Shown: positions 30,346 to 46,400 of the stretch, one piece after another | Layout: each line of letters begins with the position of its first letter | How positions within the stretch are numbered: position 1 is the stretch's first letter | The notes under the pieces: model-generated | Seen by the model: only the letters and a program-made list of their open reading frames with translations | What the model was told of the DNA's origin: nothing | The model's database searches: none | Made by a program: the position numbers and the translations under genes | From: Siphlonurus alternatus | Lineage: Eukaryota > Arthropoda > Insecta > Ephemeroptera > Siphlonuridae | Length of the DNA stretch: 64,000 nt | NCBI GenBank assembly: GCA_949825025.1 | Contig: OX463782.1 | Coordinates: 310,001 to 374,000 of the forward strand | Reading direction: 5' to 3'

Positions 30346-33300
30346 GAATTGAGTAAATGAATTGAATTGAATTGATTTGAATTGAACTGCATTGAATTGA
30401 ATTGAATTGAATAAATGAATTGAATTGATTTGAATTGATTTGAATTGAAATGAATTGAATAAATGAATTGAATTGATTTGAATTGATTTGAATTGAATTG
30501 ATTTGAATTGATTGAATTGACTTGAATTGAATAAATGAATTGAATTGATTTGAATTGAATTGAATTAAATTGAATTGAAATAAATTGAATTGAATTATAT
30601 AAATGAATTGAATTAAACTAAATTGAATTGAATTGAATAATTGAATTGAATGAATGAATTGAATTGAATTGAATTAAATTGAATAAATGAATTGAATTGC
30701 ATTGATTTGAATTGAATTGAATTGAATAAATGAATTGAATAAATTTGAATTGATTTGAATTGAATTAAATTGAATTTAATTGAATTGAATTGAATTGAAT
30801 TGAATTGAATTGAATTGAATTGAATAAATGAATTGAATTGATTTGAATTGAATGAAATTGAATTGAATTGATTTGAATTGAATTGAATTGAATTAAATTG
30901 AATTGAATTGACTTGAATTGAATGAATTGAATAAATAAATTGACTTGATTTGAATTGAATTTAATAAATAAATTGAATTGAATTGAATTGAATTAAATAA
31001 GTGAATTGAATTGAATTGAATAAATGAATTAAATTGAATTGAATTGAATTGATTTGAATTGAACTGCATTGAATTGAATTGAATTGATTTGAATTGATTT
31101 GAATTGAAATGAATTGAATAAATGAATTGAATTGAATTGAATTGATTTGAATTGAACTGCATTGAATTGAATTGAATAAATGAATTGAATAAATGAATTG
31201 AATTGATTTGAATTGATTTGATTTGAATTGAAATTAATTGAATAAATGAATTAAATTGATTTGAATTGATTTGAATTGAATTGATTTGAATTGATTGAAT
31301 TGACTTGAATTGAATAAATGAATTGAATTGATTTGAATTGAATTAAATTGAATTGAAATAAATTGAATTGAATTATATAAATGAATTGAATTAAATTAAA
31401 TTGAATTGAATTGAATAATTGAATTGAATTGAACTGAATTGAATTGAATTGAATTGAATTGAATTGAATAAATGAATTAAATTGAATTGAATTGAATTGA
31501 TTTGAATTGAACTGCATTGAATTGAATTGAATTGATTTGAATTGATTTGAATTGAAATGAATTGAATTGATTTGAATTGATTTGAATTGATTTGAATTGA
31601 TTTGAATTGATTGAATTGAATAAATGAATTGAATTGATTTGAATTGAATTGAATTGAATTGAATTGAATTGAATTGAATTGAATTGAATTGAATTGAATA
31701 AATGAATTGAATTGCATTGATTTGAATTGAATTGAATTGAATTGAATTGATTTCAATTGAAATGAATTGAATAAATGAATTGAATTGATTTGAATTGATT
31801 TGAATTGAATTGATTTGAATTGATTGAATTGAATTGACTTGAATTGAATAAATGAATTGAATTGATTTGAATTGATTTGAATTGAATTGATTTGAATTGA
31901 AATGAATTGAATTAATGAATTGAAATGAATTGAATTAATGAATTGAATTGATTTGAATTGATTTGAATTGATTGAATTAAATTGACTTGAATTGACTTGA
32001 ATTGAATGAATTGAATAAATAAATTGACTTGATTTGAATTGAATTTAATAAATAAATTGAATTGAATTGAATTGAATTAAATAAGTGAATTGAATTGAAT
32101 TGAATAAATGAATTAAATTGAATTGAATTGAATTGATTTGAATTGAACTGCATTGAATTGAATTGAATTGATTTGAATTGATTTGAATTGAAATGAATTG
32201 AATAAATGAATTGAATTGAATTGAATTGATTTGAATTGAACTGCATTGAATTGAATTGAATAAATGAATTGAATAAATGAATTGAATTGATTTGAATTGA
32301 TTTGAATTGAAATTAATTGAATAAATGAATTGAATTGATTTGAATTGAATTGATTTGAATTGATTGAATTGAATTGACTTGAATTGAATAAATGAATTGA
32401 ATTGATTTGTATTGAATTAAATTGAATTGAAATAAATTGAATTGAATTATATAAATGAATTGAATTAAATTAAATTGAATTGAATTGAATAATTGAATTG
32501 AATGAATGAATTGAATTGAATTGAATTGAATTAAATTGAATAAATGAATTGAATTGCATTGATTTGAATTGAATTGAATTGAATTGAATTGAATAAATGA
32601 ATTGAATAAATTTGAATTGATTTGAATTGATTTGAATTGAATTAAATTGAATTTAATTGAATTGAATTGAATAAATGAATTGAATTGATTTGAATTGAAT
32701 GAAATTGAATTGAATTGAATTGAATTGAATTGAATTGAATTGAATTGAATTGAATTGAATAAATGAATTGAATTGCATTGATTTGAATTGAATTGAATTG
32801 AATAAACGAATTTAATTGATTTGAATTGATTTGAATTAAATTGATTTAAATTGATTTGAATTGAATTGATTTGAATTGAAATGAATTGAATAAATGAATT
32901 GATTTGAATTGATTTGAATTGATTGAATTGAATTGACTTGAATTGAATTAAATTGATATAAATTGAATTGAATTGAATTGAATTGAATAATTGAATTGAT
33001 TTGAATTGAATTGAATTGAATTGAATTGATTTGAATTGAATTGAATTGAATTGAATAAATGAATTGAATTGATTTGAATTGAATTGAATTGAATTGAATT
33101 GAATTGAATTGAATAAATGAATTGAATTGCATTGATTTGAATTGAATTGAATTGAATTAATGAATTTAATTGATTTGAATTGATTTGAATTGATTTGAAT
33201 TGATTTGAATTGAATTGATTTGAATTGAAATGAATTGAATAAATGAATTGAATTGATTTGAATTGATTTGAATTGATTGAATTGAATTGACTTGAATTGA

Positions 33301-33495
33301 ATAAATGAATTGAATTAAATTAAATTGAATTGAATTGAATTAAATTGAATTGAATTGAATTAAATTGAATTGAATAAATAAATTGAATGAATGAATTGAA
33401 TTGAATTGATTTGAATTGAATTGAATTGAATTGAATTGAATTGAATTGAATTGAATTGAATTGAATTGAATTGAATTGAATTGAATTGAATTGAA
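30346..33495. repeat. 3.15 kb tandem duplication, second copy
   Basis: This block follows the first copy with the same order of rare words. Differences seen by eye are mostly whole-pentamer steps. For example, the first copy has one extra TTGAA before the TTTAATTG word near 29490 relative to 32650. The near identity suggests a recent duplication relative to most of the array. Confidence 0.9.
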
Positions 33496-36400
33496 TAAAT
33501 GAATTGAATTGCATTGATTTGAATTGAATTGAATTGAATTGAATTGAATAAATGAATTAAATTGATTTGAATTGATTTGAATTGATTTGAATTGATTTGA
33601 ATTGAATTGATTTGAATTGATTTGAATTGAAATGAATTGAATAAATGAATTGAAATGATTTGAATTGATTTGAATTGATTGAATTGAATTGACTTGAATT
33701 GAATAAATGAATTGATTTGATTTAAATTGAATTGAATTAAATTGAATTGAAATAAATTGAATTGAATTGAATAAATGAATTGAATTGAATGAAATTGAAT
33801 TGAATTGATTTGAATTGAATTGAATAAATGAATTAAATTGAATTGAATTGAATTGATTTGAATTGAACTGCATTGAATTGAATTAAATTGATTTGAATTG
33901 AATTGAATGAAATGAATTGAATAAATGAATTGAATTGATTTGAATTGATTTGAATTGAATTGATTTGAATTGATTGACTTGAATTGAATTAATGAATTGA
34001 AATGATTTGAATTGAATTGAATTAAATTGAATTGAAATAAATTGAATTGAATTGAATAAATGAATTGAATTAAATTAAATTGAATTGAATTGAATAAATG
34101 AATTGAATTGATTTGAATTGAATTGAATTGAATTGAATTGAATTGAATTGAATAAATGAATTGAATTGATTTGAATTCAATTGAATTAAATTGAATTGAA
34201 ATAAATTGAATTGAATTGAATAAATGAATTGAATTAAATTAAATTGAATTGAATTGAATAAATGAATTGAATTGCATTGATTTGAATTGAATTGAATTGA
34301 ATTGAATTGAATAAATGAATTGAATTAAATTAAATTGATTTGAATTGACTTGAATTGAATGAATTGAATAAAAGAATTGAATTGATTTTAATTGAATTAA
34401 ATTAAATTAAATTGATTTGAATTGAATTGATTTGAATTGAATTGAATTGAATTGAATTGATTTGAATTGAATTGACTTGAATTGAATCAATTGAATAAAT
34501 GAATTGAATTGATTTGAATTGAATTGAATGAATTGAATAAATGAATTGAATTGAATTGAATTGAATAAATGAATTAAATAAATTTGAATTGAATTGAATT
34601 GAATTAAATTGAATTTAATTGAATTGAATTGAATTGAATTGAATTGAATTGAATAAATGAATTGAATTGAATTGAATTGAATTAAATAAGTGAATTGAAT
34701 TGAATAAATGAACTGAACTGCATTGAATTGAATTGAATTGAATTAATTTGAATTGATTTAAATTGAATTGACTTGAATTGAATGAATTGAATAAATGAAT
34801 TGAATTGATTTGAATTGAATGAAATTGAATTGAATTGAACTGCATTGAATTGAATTGAATTGATTTGAATTGATTTGAATTGAAATGAATTGAATAAATG
34901 AATTGAATTGATTTGAATTAATTTGAATTGATTTGAATTGATTGAATTGAATTAACTTGAATTGAATAATTAAATTGAATTGATTTGAATTGAATTGAAT
35001 TAAATTGAATTGAAATAAATTGAATTGAATTGAATAAATGAATTGAATTAACTTGAATTGAATTGAATTGAAATGAATTGAATAAATGAATTGAATTGAT
35101 TCGAATTGAATTGAACTGAAATGAATTGAATAAATGAATTGAATTGATTTGAATTGAATTGAATTGAATTGAATTGAATTGAATTAATTTGAATTGATTT
35201 GAATTGAATTAAATTGATTTGAATTGAATTGAATTGAATTGACTTGAATTGAATGAATTGAATAAAAGAATTGAATTGATTTGAATTGAATTAAATTAAA
35301 TTAAATTGAATTAAATTGAATTGATTTGAATTGAATTGAATTGATTGAATTGAATTGAATTGAATTAAATTAAATAAGTGAATTGAATTGAATTGAATAA
35401 ATGAATTGAATTGAATTGAATTGATTTGAATTGAACTGCATTGAATTGAATTGAATTGAATAAATGAATTGAATTGATCTGAATTGATTTGAATTGAATT
35501 GATTTGAATTGAAATGAATTGAATAAATGAATTGAATTGATTTGAATTAAATTGATTTGAATTGATTGAATTGAATTGACTTGAATTGAATAAATGAATT
35601 GAATTGATTTGAATTGAATTGAATTAAATTGAATTAAATTGATTTGAATTGAATCGAATTGAATTGATTTGAATTGAATTGATTTGAATTGATTGAATTG
35701 AATTGACTTGAATTGAATAATTGAATTGAATTGATTTAAATTGAATTGACTTGAATTGAATCAATTGAATAAATGAATTGAATTGATTTGAATTGAATTA
35801 AATTGATTTGAATTGAATCGAATTGAATTGATTTGAATTAATTTGAATTGATTTGAATTGATTTGAATTGAATTGATTTGAATTGAAATGAATTGAATTA
35901 ATGAATTGAATTGATTTGAATTGATTTGAATTGAATTGATTTGAATTGATTGAATTAAATTGACTTGAATTGAATAAATGAATTGAATTGATTTGAATTG
36001 AATTAAATTGAATTAAAATAAATTGAATTGAATTGAATAAATGAATTGAATTAAATTATATTGAATTGAATTGAATTAAATTGAATTGAATTGAATAAAT
36101 GAATTGAATGAATGAATTGAATTGAATTGATTTGAATTGAATTGAATTGAATTGAATAAATGAATTGAATTGCATTGATTTAAATTGAATTGAATTGAAT
36201 TGAATAAATGAATTGAATAAATTTGAATTGATTTGAATTGAAATAAATTAAATTGATTTGAATTGAATAAATGAATTGAATTGCATTGATTTGAATTGAA
36301 TTGAATTGAATTGAATTGAATTGAATTGAATAAATGAATTTAATTGATTTGAATTGATTTGAATTGAATTGATTTGAATTGAATTGAATTGATTTGAATT

Positions 36401-39400
36401 GAAATGAATTGAATAAATGAATTGAATTGATTTGAATTGATTGAATTGAATTGACTTGAATTGAATAAATGAATTGATTTGATTTGAATTGAATTGAATT
36501 AAATTGAATTGAAATAAATTGAATTGAATTGAATAAATGAATTGAATTAAATTAAATTGAATTGAATTGAATTGAATAAATAAATTGAATGAATGAATTG
36601 AATTGAATTGATTTGAATTGAATTGAATTGAATTGAATTGAATTGAATAAATGAATTGAATTGCATTGATTTGAATTGAATTGAATTGAATTGAATTGAA
36701 TTGAATAAATGAATTGAATAAATTTGAATTGATTTGAATTAAATTAAATTGATTTGAATTGACTTGAATTGAATGAATTGAATAAAAGAATTGAATTGAT
36801 TTTAATTGAATTAAATTAAATTAAATTAAATTAAATTAAATTGAATTGAATTGATTTGAATTGAATTGAATTGATTTGAATTGAATTAAATTGAATTGAA
36901 TTGATTTGATTTGAATTGAATTGACTTGAATTGAATCAATTGAATAAATGAATTGAATGGATTTGAATTGAATCGAATTGAATTGAATAAATGAATTGAA
37001 TTAAATTGAATTGAATTGAATTGAATAAATGAATTGAATGAATGAATTGAATTGAATTGAATTGAATTGAATTGAATTGAATTGAATTGAATTGAATTGA
37101 ATTGAATAAATGAATTGAATTGCATTGATTTGAATTGAATTGAATTGAATTGAATTGAATTGAATAAATGAATAGAATAAATTTGAATTGATTTGAATTG
37201 ATATAAATTAAATTGATTTGAATTAAATTGACTTGAATTGAATGAATTGAATAAAAGAATTGAATTGATTTGAATTGAATTAAATTAAATTGAATTAAAT
37301 TGAATTGATTTGAATTGAATTGATTTGAATTGAATTGAATTGAATTGACTTGAATTGGATCAATTGAATAAATGAATTGAATTGATTTGAATTGAATAAA
37401 TGAATTGAATTGAATTGAATTGAATTGAATTGAATTGAATTGAATAAATGAATTAAATAAATTTGAATTGATTTGAATTGATTTGAATTGAATTAAATTG
37501 AATTTATTGAATTTAATTGAATTGAATTGAATAAATGAATTGATTTGATTTGAATGAAATTGAATTGAATTGATTTGAATTGAATGGAATTGATTTGAAT
37601 TGACTTGAATTGAATGAATTGAATAAATAAATTGACTTGATTTGAATTGAATTGAATAAATGAATTGAATTGAATTAAATAAGTGAATTGAATTGAATTG
37701 AATAAATGAATTAAATTGAATTGAATTGAATTGATTTGAATTGAACTGCATTGAATTGAATTGAATTGATTTGAATTGAATTGAATGAAATGAATTGAAT
37801 AAATGAATTGAATTGATTTGAATTGAATTGAATTGATTTGAATTGATTGAATTGAATTGACTTGAATTGAATTAATGAATTGAATTGATTTGAATTGAAT
37901 TGAATTAAATTGAATTGAAATAAATTGAATTGAATTGAATAAATGAATTGAATTAAATTAAATTAAATTGAATTGAATTGAATAAATGAATTGAATTGAT
38001 TTGAATTGAATTGAATTGAATTGAATTGAATTGAATAAATGAATTGAATTGAATTGAATTGATTTGATTGAATTGAATTGACTTGAATTGAATTAATGAA
38101 TTGAATTGATTTGAATTGAATTGAATTAAATTGAATTGAAATAAATTGAATTGAATTGAATAAATGAATTGAATTAAATTAAATTGAATTGAATTGAATA
38201 AATGAATTGAATTGCATTGATTTGAATTGGATTGAATTGAATAAATGAATTGAATTAAATTAAATTGATTTGAATTGACTTGAATTGAATGAATTGAATA
38301 AAAGAATTGAATTGATTTTAATTGAATTAAATTAAATTAAATTGATTTGAATTGAATTGATTTGAATTGAATTGAATTGAATTGATTTGATTTGAATTGA
38401 ATTGACTTGAATTGAATCAATTGAATAAATGAATTGAATTGATTTGAATTGAATTGAATGAATTGAATAAATGAATTGAATTGAATTGAATTGAATAAAT
38501 GAATTAAATAAATTTGAATTGAATTGAATTAAATTGAATTTAATTGAATTGAATTGAATTGAATTGAATTGAATAAATGAATTGAATTGAATTGAATTAA
38601 ATAAGTGAATTGAATTGAATAAATGAACTGAACTGCATTGAATTGAATTGAATTGAATTAATTTGAATTGATTTAAATTGAATTGACTTGAATTGAATGA
38701 ATTGAATAAATGAATTGAATTGATTTGAATTGAATGAAATTGAATTGAATTGATTTGAATTGAACTGCATTGAATTGAATTTAATTGATTTGAATTGAAT
38801 TGATTTGAATTGAAATGAATTGAATAAATGAATTGAATTGATTTGAATTAATTTGAATTGAATTGATTTGAATTGATTAAATTGAATTAACTTGAATTGA
38901 ATAATTAAATTGAATTGATTTGAATTGAATTAAATTGAATTGAAATAAATTGAATTGAATTGAATAAATGAATTGAATTAACTTGAATTGAAATGAATTG
39001 AAAAGAATTGAATAATTGAATTGAATTGATTCGAATTGAATTGAACTGAAATGAATTGAATAAATGAATTGAATTGATTTGAATTGAATTGAATTTAATT
39101 TAATTGAATTAATTTGAATTGATTTGAATTGAATTGAATTAAATTGATTTGAATTGAATTGAATTGAATTGACTTGAATTGAATGAATTGAATAAAAGAA
39201 TTGAATTGATTTGAATTGAATTAAATTAAATTAAATTGAATTAAATTGAATTGATTTGAATTGAATTGAATTGATTGAATTGAATTGAATTAAATTGAAT
39301 TAAATTAAATAAGTGAATTGAATTGAATTGAATAAATGAATTGAATTGAATTGAATTGATTTGAATTGAACTGCATTGAATTGAATTGAATTGAATAAAT

Positions 39401-40470
39401 GATTTGAATTGATTTGAATTGAATTAATTTGAATTGAAATGAATTGAATAAATGAATTGAATTGATTTGAATTGATTGAATTGAATTGACTTGAATAAAT
39501 GAATTGAATTGATTTGAATTGAATTGAATAAATGAATTGAATTAAATTAAATTGAATTGAATTGAATTAAATTGAATTGAATAAATGAATTGAATGAATG
39601 AATTGAATTGAATTGAATTGAATTGAATTGATTTGAATTGACTTGAATTGAATAAATAAATTGACTTGATTTGAATTGAATTGAATAAATGAATTGAATT
39701 GAATTGAATTAAATAAGTGAATTGAATTGAATTGAATAAATGAATTGAATTGAATTGAATTGATTTGAATTGAACTGCATTGAATTGAATTGAATTGAAT
39801 AAATGAATTGAATTGATCTGAATTGATTTGAATTGAATTGATTTGAATTGAAATGAATTGAATAAATGAATTGAATTGATTTGAATTAAGTTGAATTGAT
39901 TGAATTGAATTGACTTGAATTGAATAAATGAATTGAATTGATTTGAATTGAATTAAATTGAATTGAATTAAATTGATTTGAATTGAATCGAATTGAATTG
40001 ATTTGAATTGAATTGATTTGAATTGATTGAATTGAATTGACTTGAATTGAATAATTGAATTGAATTGATTTAAATTGAATTGACTTGAATTGAATCAATT
40101 GAATAAATGAATTGAATTGATTTGAATTGAATTAAATTGATTTGAATTGAATCGAATTGAATTGATTTGAATTGATTTGAATTGATTTGAATTGAATTGA
40201 TTTGAATTGAAATGAATTGAATTAATGAATTGAATTGATTTGAATTGATTTGAATTGAATTGATTTGAATTGATTGAATTAAATTGACTTGAATTGAATA
40301 AATGAATTGAATTGATTTGAATTGAATTAAATTGAATTAAAATAAATTGACTTGAATTGAATAAATGAATTGAATGAATGAATTGAATTGAATTGATTTG
40401 AATTGAATTGAATTGAATTGAATAAATGAATTGAATTGCATTGATTTAAATTGAATTGAATTGAATTGAA
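32590..40470. repeat. Composite B+C repeat unit, first copy (about 7.88 kb)
   Basis: The unit starts in family B sequence (aataaacgaattt at 32807), crosses into family C at about 34.0 kb, and contains two family C subunits (gaactgaactgc 34710 and 38625; gattcg 35098 and 39028; gatctg 35476 and 39815). These recur at 40683, then 42561/46058, 42954/46461 and 43338/47243. Offsets are 7851-7876 bp in the first part and 7423-7441 bp in the second. The interval 36.8-37.75 kb is partly missing from the second copy, which explains the ~420 bp change in offset. Confidence 0.85.
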
Positions 40471-43400
40471 TAAATGAATTGAATAAATTTGAATTGATTT
40501 GAATTGAATTAAATTGAATTGAATTTAATTGAATTGAATTGAATAAATGAATTGAATTGAATTGAATTGAATGAAATTGAATTGAATTGAATTGAATTGA
40601 ATTGAATTGAATTGAATTGAATTGACTTGAATTGAATCAATTGAATAAATGAATTGAATTGAATTGAATTGAATTGAATAAACGAATTTAATTGATTTGA
40701 ATTTATTTGAATTAAATTGATTTAAATTGATTTGAATTGAATTGATTTGAATTGAAATGAATTGAATAAATGAATTGATTTGAATTGATTTGAATTGATT
40801 GAAATGAATTGACTTGAATTGAATTAAATTGATATAAATTGAATTGAATTGAATTGAATTGAATAATTGAATTGATTTGAATTGAATTGAATTGAATTGA
40901 ATTGATTTGAATTGAATTGAATTGAATTGAATAAATGAATTGAATTGATTTGAATTGAATTGAATTGAATTGAATTGAATTGAATTGAATTGAATTGAAT
41001 AAATGAATTGAATTGCATTGATTTGAATTGAATTGAATTGAATTAATGAATTTAATTGATTTGAATTGATTTGAATTGAATTGATTTGAATTGATTTGAA
41101 TTGAATTGATTTGAATTGAAATGAATTGAATAAATGAATTGAATTGATTTGAATTGATTTGAATTGATTGAATTGAATTGACTTGAATTGAATAAATGAA
41201 TTGAATTAAATTAAATTGAATTGAATTGAATTAAATTGAATTGAATTGAATTAAATTGAATTGAATAAATAAATTGAATGAATGAATTGAATTGAATTGA
41301 TTTGAATTGAATTGAATTGAATTGAATTGAATTGAATTGAATTGAATTGAATTGAATTGAATAAATGAATTGAATTGCATTGATTTGAATTGAATTGAAT
41401 TGAATTGAATTGAATAAATGAATTAAATTGATTTGAATTGATTTGAATTGAATTGATTTGAATTGATTTGAATTGAATTGATTTGAATTGAAATGAATTG
41501 AATAAATGAATTGAAATGATTTGAATTGATTTGAATTGATTGAATTGAATTGACTTGAATTGAATAAATGAATTGATTTGATTTAAATTGAATTGAATTA
41601 AATTGAATTGAAATAAATTGAATTGAATTGAATAAATGAATTGAATTGAATGAAATTGAATTGAATTGATTTGAATTGAATTGAATAAATGAATTAAATT
41701 GAATTGAATTGAATTGATTTGAATTGAACTGCATTGAATTGAATTAAATTGATTTGAATTGAATTGAATGAAATGAATTGAATAAATGAATTGAATTGAT
41801 TTGAATTGATTTGAATTGAATTGATTTGAATTGATTGACTTGAATTGAATTAATGAATTGAATTGATTTGAATTGAATTGAATTAAATTGAATTGAAATA
41901 AATTGAATTGAATTGAATAAATGAATTGAATTAAATTAAATTGAATTGAATTGAATAAATGAATTGAATTGATTTGAATTGAATTGAATTGAATTGAATT
42001 GAATAAATGAATTGAATTGATTTGAATTCAATTGAATTAAATTGAATTGAAATAAATTGAATTGAATTGAATAAATGAATTGAATTAAATTAAATTGAAT
42101 TGAATTGAATAAATGAATTGAATTGCATTGATTTGAATTGAATTGAATTGAATTGAATTGAATTGAATAAATGAATTGAATTAAATTAAATTGATTTGAA
42201 TTGACTTGAATTGAATGAATTGAATAAAAGAATTGAATTGATTTTAATTGAATTAAATTAAATTAAATTGATTTGAATTGAATTGATTTGAATTGAATTG
42301 AATTGATTTGATTTGAATTGAATTGACTTGAATTGAATCAATTGAATAAATGAATTGAATTGATTTGAATTGAATTGAATGAATTGAATAAATGAATTGA
42401 ATTGAATTGAATTGAATAAATGAATTAAATAAATTTGAATTGAATTGAATTGAATTAAATTGAATTTAATTGAATTGAATTGAATTGAATTGAATTGAAT
42501 TGAATAAATGAATTGAATTGAATTGAATTGAATTAAATAAGTGAATTGAATTGAATAAATGAACTGAACTGCATTGAATTGAATTGAATTGAATTAATTT
42601 GAATTGATTTAAATTGAATTAACTTGAATTGAATGAATTGAATAAATGAATTGAATTGATTTGAATTGAATGAAATTGAATTGAATTGAACTGCATTGAA
42701 TTGAATTGAATTGATTTGAATTGATTTGAATTGAAATGAATTGAATAAATGAATTGAATTGATTTGAATTAATTTGAATTGAATTGATTTGAATTGATTG
42801 AATTGAATTAACTTGAATTGAATAATTAAATTGAATTGATTTGAATTGAATTGAATTAAATTGAATTGAAATAAATTGAATTGAATTGAATAAATGAATT
42901 GAATTAACTTGAATTGAATTGAATTGAAATGAATTGAATAAATGAATTGAATTGATTCGAATTGAATTGAACTGAAATGAATTGAATAAATGAATTGAAT
43001 TGATTTGAATTGAATTGAATTGAATTGAATTGAATTGAATTAATTTGAATTGATTTGAATTGAATTAAATTGATTTGAATTGAATTGAATTGAATTGACT
43101 TGAATTGAATGAATTGAATAAAAGAATTGAATTGATTTGAATTGAATTAAATTAAATTAAATTGAATTAAATTGAATTGATTTGAATTGAATTGAATTGA
43201 TTGAATTGAATTGAATTAAATTGAATTAAATTAAATAAGTGAATTGAATTGAATTGAATAAATGAATTGAATTGAATTGAATTGATTTGAATTGAACTGC
43301 ATTGAATTGAATTGAATTGAATAAATGAATTGAATTGATCTGAATTGATTTGAATTGAATTGATTTGAATTGAAATGAATTGAATAAATGAATTGAATTG

Positions 43401-46400
43401 ATTTGAATTAAATTGATTTGAATTGATTGAATTGAATTGACTTGAATTGAATAAATGAATTGAATTGATTTGAATTGAATTGAATTAAATTGAATTAAAT
43501 TGATTTGAATTGAATCGAATTGAATTGATTTGAATTGAATTGATTTGAATTGATTGAATTGAATTGACTTGAATTGAATAATTGAATTGAATTGATTTAA
43601 ATTGAATTGACTTGAATTGAATCAATTGAATAAATGAATTGAATTGATTTGAATTGAATTAAATTGATTTGAATTGAATCGAATTGAATTGATTTGAATT
43701 AATTTGAATTGATTTGAATTGATTTGAATTGAATTGATTTGAATTGAAATGAATTGAATTAATGAATTGAATTGATTTGAATTGATTTGAATTGAATTGA
43801 TTTGAATTGATTGAATTAAATTGACTTGAATTGAATAAATGAATTGAATTGATTTGAATTGAATTAAATTGAATTAATATAAATTGAATTGAATTGAATA
43901 AATGAATTGAATTAAATTATATTGAATTGAATTGAATTAAATTGAATTGAATTGAATAAATGAATTGAATGAATGAATTGAATTGAATTGAATTGAATTG
44001 AATTGAATAAATGAATTGAATTGCATTGATTTAAATTGAATTGAATTGAATTGAATAAATGAATTGAATAAATTTGAATTGATTTGAATTGAAATAAATT
44101 AAATTGATTTGAATTGAATAAATGAATTGAATTGCATTGATTTGAATTGAATTGAATTGAATTGAATTGAATTGAATAAATGAATTTAATTGATTTGAAT
44201 TGATTTGAATTGAATTGATTTGAATTGAATTGAATTGATTTGAATTGAAATGAATTGAATAAATGAATTGAATTGATTTGAATTGATTTGAATTGATTGA
44301 ATTGAATTGACTTGAATTGAATAAATGAATTGATTTGATTTGAATTGAATTGAATTAAATTGAATTGAAATAAATTGAATTGAATTGAATAAATGAATTG
44401 AATTAAATTAAATTGAATTGAATTGAATTGAATAAATAAATTGAATGAATGAATTGAATTGAATTGATTTGAATTGAATTGAATTGAATTGAATTGAATA
44501 AATGAATTGAATTGCATTGATTTGAATTGAATTGAATTGAATTGAATTGAATTGAATAAATGAATTGAATAAATTTGAATTGATTTGAATTGAATTAAAT
44601 TAAATTGATTTGAATTGACTTGAATTGAATGAATTGAATAAAAGAATTGAATTGATTTTAATTGAATTAAATTAAATTAAATTAAATTAAATTAAATTGA
44701 ATTGAATTGATTTGAATTGAATTGAATTGATTTGAATTGAATTAAATTGAATTGAATTGATTTGATTTGAATTGAATTGACTTGAATTGAATCAATTGAA
44801 TAAATGAATTGAATGGATTTGAATTGAATCGAATTGAATTGAATAAATGAATTGAATTAAATTGAATTGAATTGAATTGAATAAATGAATTGAATGAATG
44901 AATTGAATTGAATTGAATTGAATTGAATTGAATTGAATTGAATTGAATTGAATAAATGAATTGAATTGCATTGATTTGAATTGAATTGAATTGAATTGAA
45001 TTGAATTGAATAAATGAATAGAATAAATTTGAATTGATTTGAATTGATATAAATTAAATTGATTTGAATTAAATTGACTTGAATTGAATGAATTGAATAA
45101 ATGAATTGAATTGAATTAAATAAGTGAATTGAATTGAATTGAATAAATGAATTAAATTGAATTGAATTGAATTGATTTGAATTGAACTGCATTGAATTGA
45201 ATTGAATTGATTTGAATTGAATTGAATGAAATGAATTGAATAAATGAATTGAATTGATTTGAATTGAATTGAATTGATTTGAATTGATTGAATTGAATTG
45301 ACTTGAATTGAATTAATGAATTGAATTGATTTGAATTGAATTGAATTAAATTGAATTGAAATAAATTGAATTGAATTGAATAAATGAATTGAATTAAATT
45401 AAATTAAATTGAATTGAATTGAATTGAATAAATGAATTGAATTGATTTGAATTGAATTGAATTGAATAAATGAATTGAATTGATTTGAATTGAATTGAAT
45501 TGATTTGATTGAATTGAATATTGACTTGAATTGAATTAATGAATTGAATTGATTTGAATTGAATTGAATTAAATTGAATTGAAATAAATTGAATTGAATT
45601 GAATAAATGAATTGAATTAAATTAAATTGAATTGAATTGAATAAATGAATTGAATTGCATTGATTTGAATTGAATTGAATTGAATAAATGAATTGAATTA
45701 AATTAAATTGATTTGAATTGACTTGAATTGAATGAATTGAATAAAAGAATTGAATTGATTTTAATTGAATTAAATTAAATTAAATTGATTTGAATTGAAT
45801 TGAATTGATTTGATTTGAATTGAATTGACTTGAATTGAATCAATTGAATAAATGAATTGAATTGATTTGAATTGAATTGAATGAATTGAATAAATGAATT
45901 GAATTGAATTGAATTGAATAAATGAATTAAATAAATTTGAATTGAATTGAATTAAATTGAATTTAATTGAATTGAATTGAATTGAATTGAATTGAATTGA
46001 ATTGAATAAATGAATTGAATTGAATTGAATTAAATAAGTGAATTGAATTGAATAAATGAACTGAACTGCATTGAATTGAATTGAATTGAATTAATTTGAA
46101 TTGATTTAAATTGAATTGACTTGAATTGAATGAATTGAATAAATGAATTGAATTGATTTGAATTGAATGAAATTGAATTGAATTGATTTGAATTGAACTG
46201 CATTGAATTGAATTGAATTGATTTGAATTGAATTGATTTGAATTGAAATGAATTGAATAAATGAATTGAATTGATTTGAATTAATTTGAATTGAATTGAT
46301 TTGAATTGATTGAATTGAATTAACTTGAATTGAATAATTAAATTGAATTGATTTGAATTGAATTAAATTGAATTGAAATAAATTGAATTGAATTGAATAA

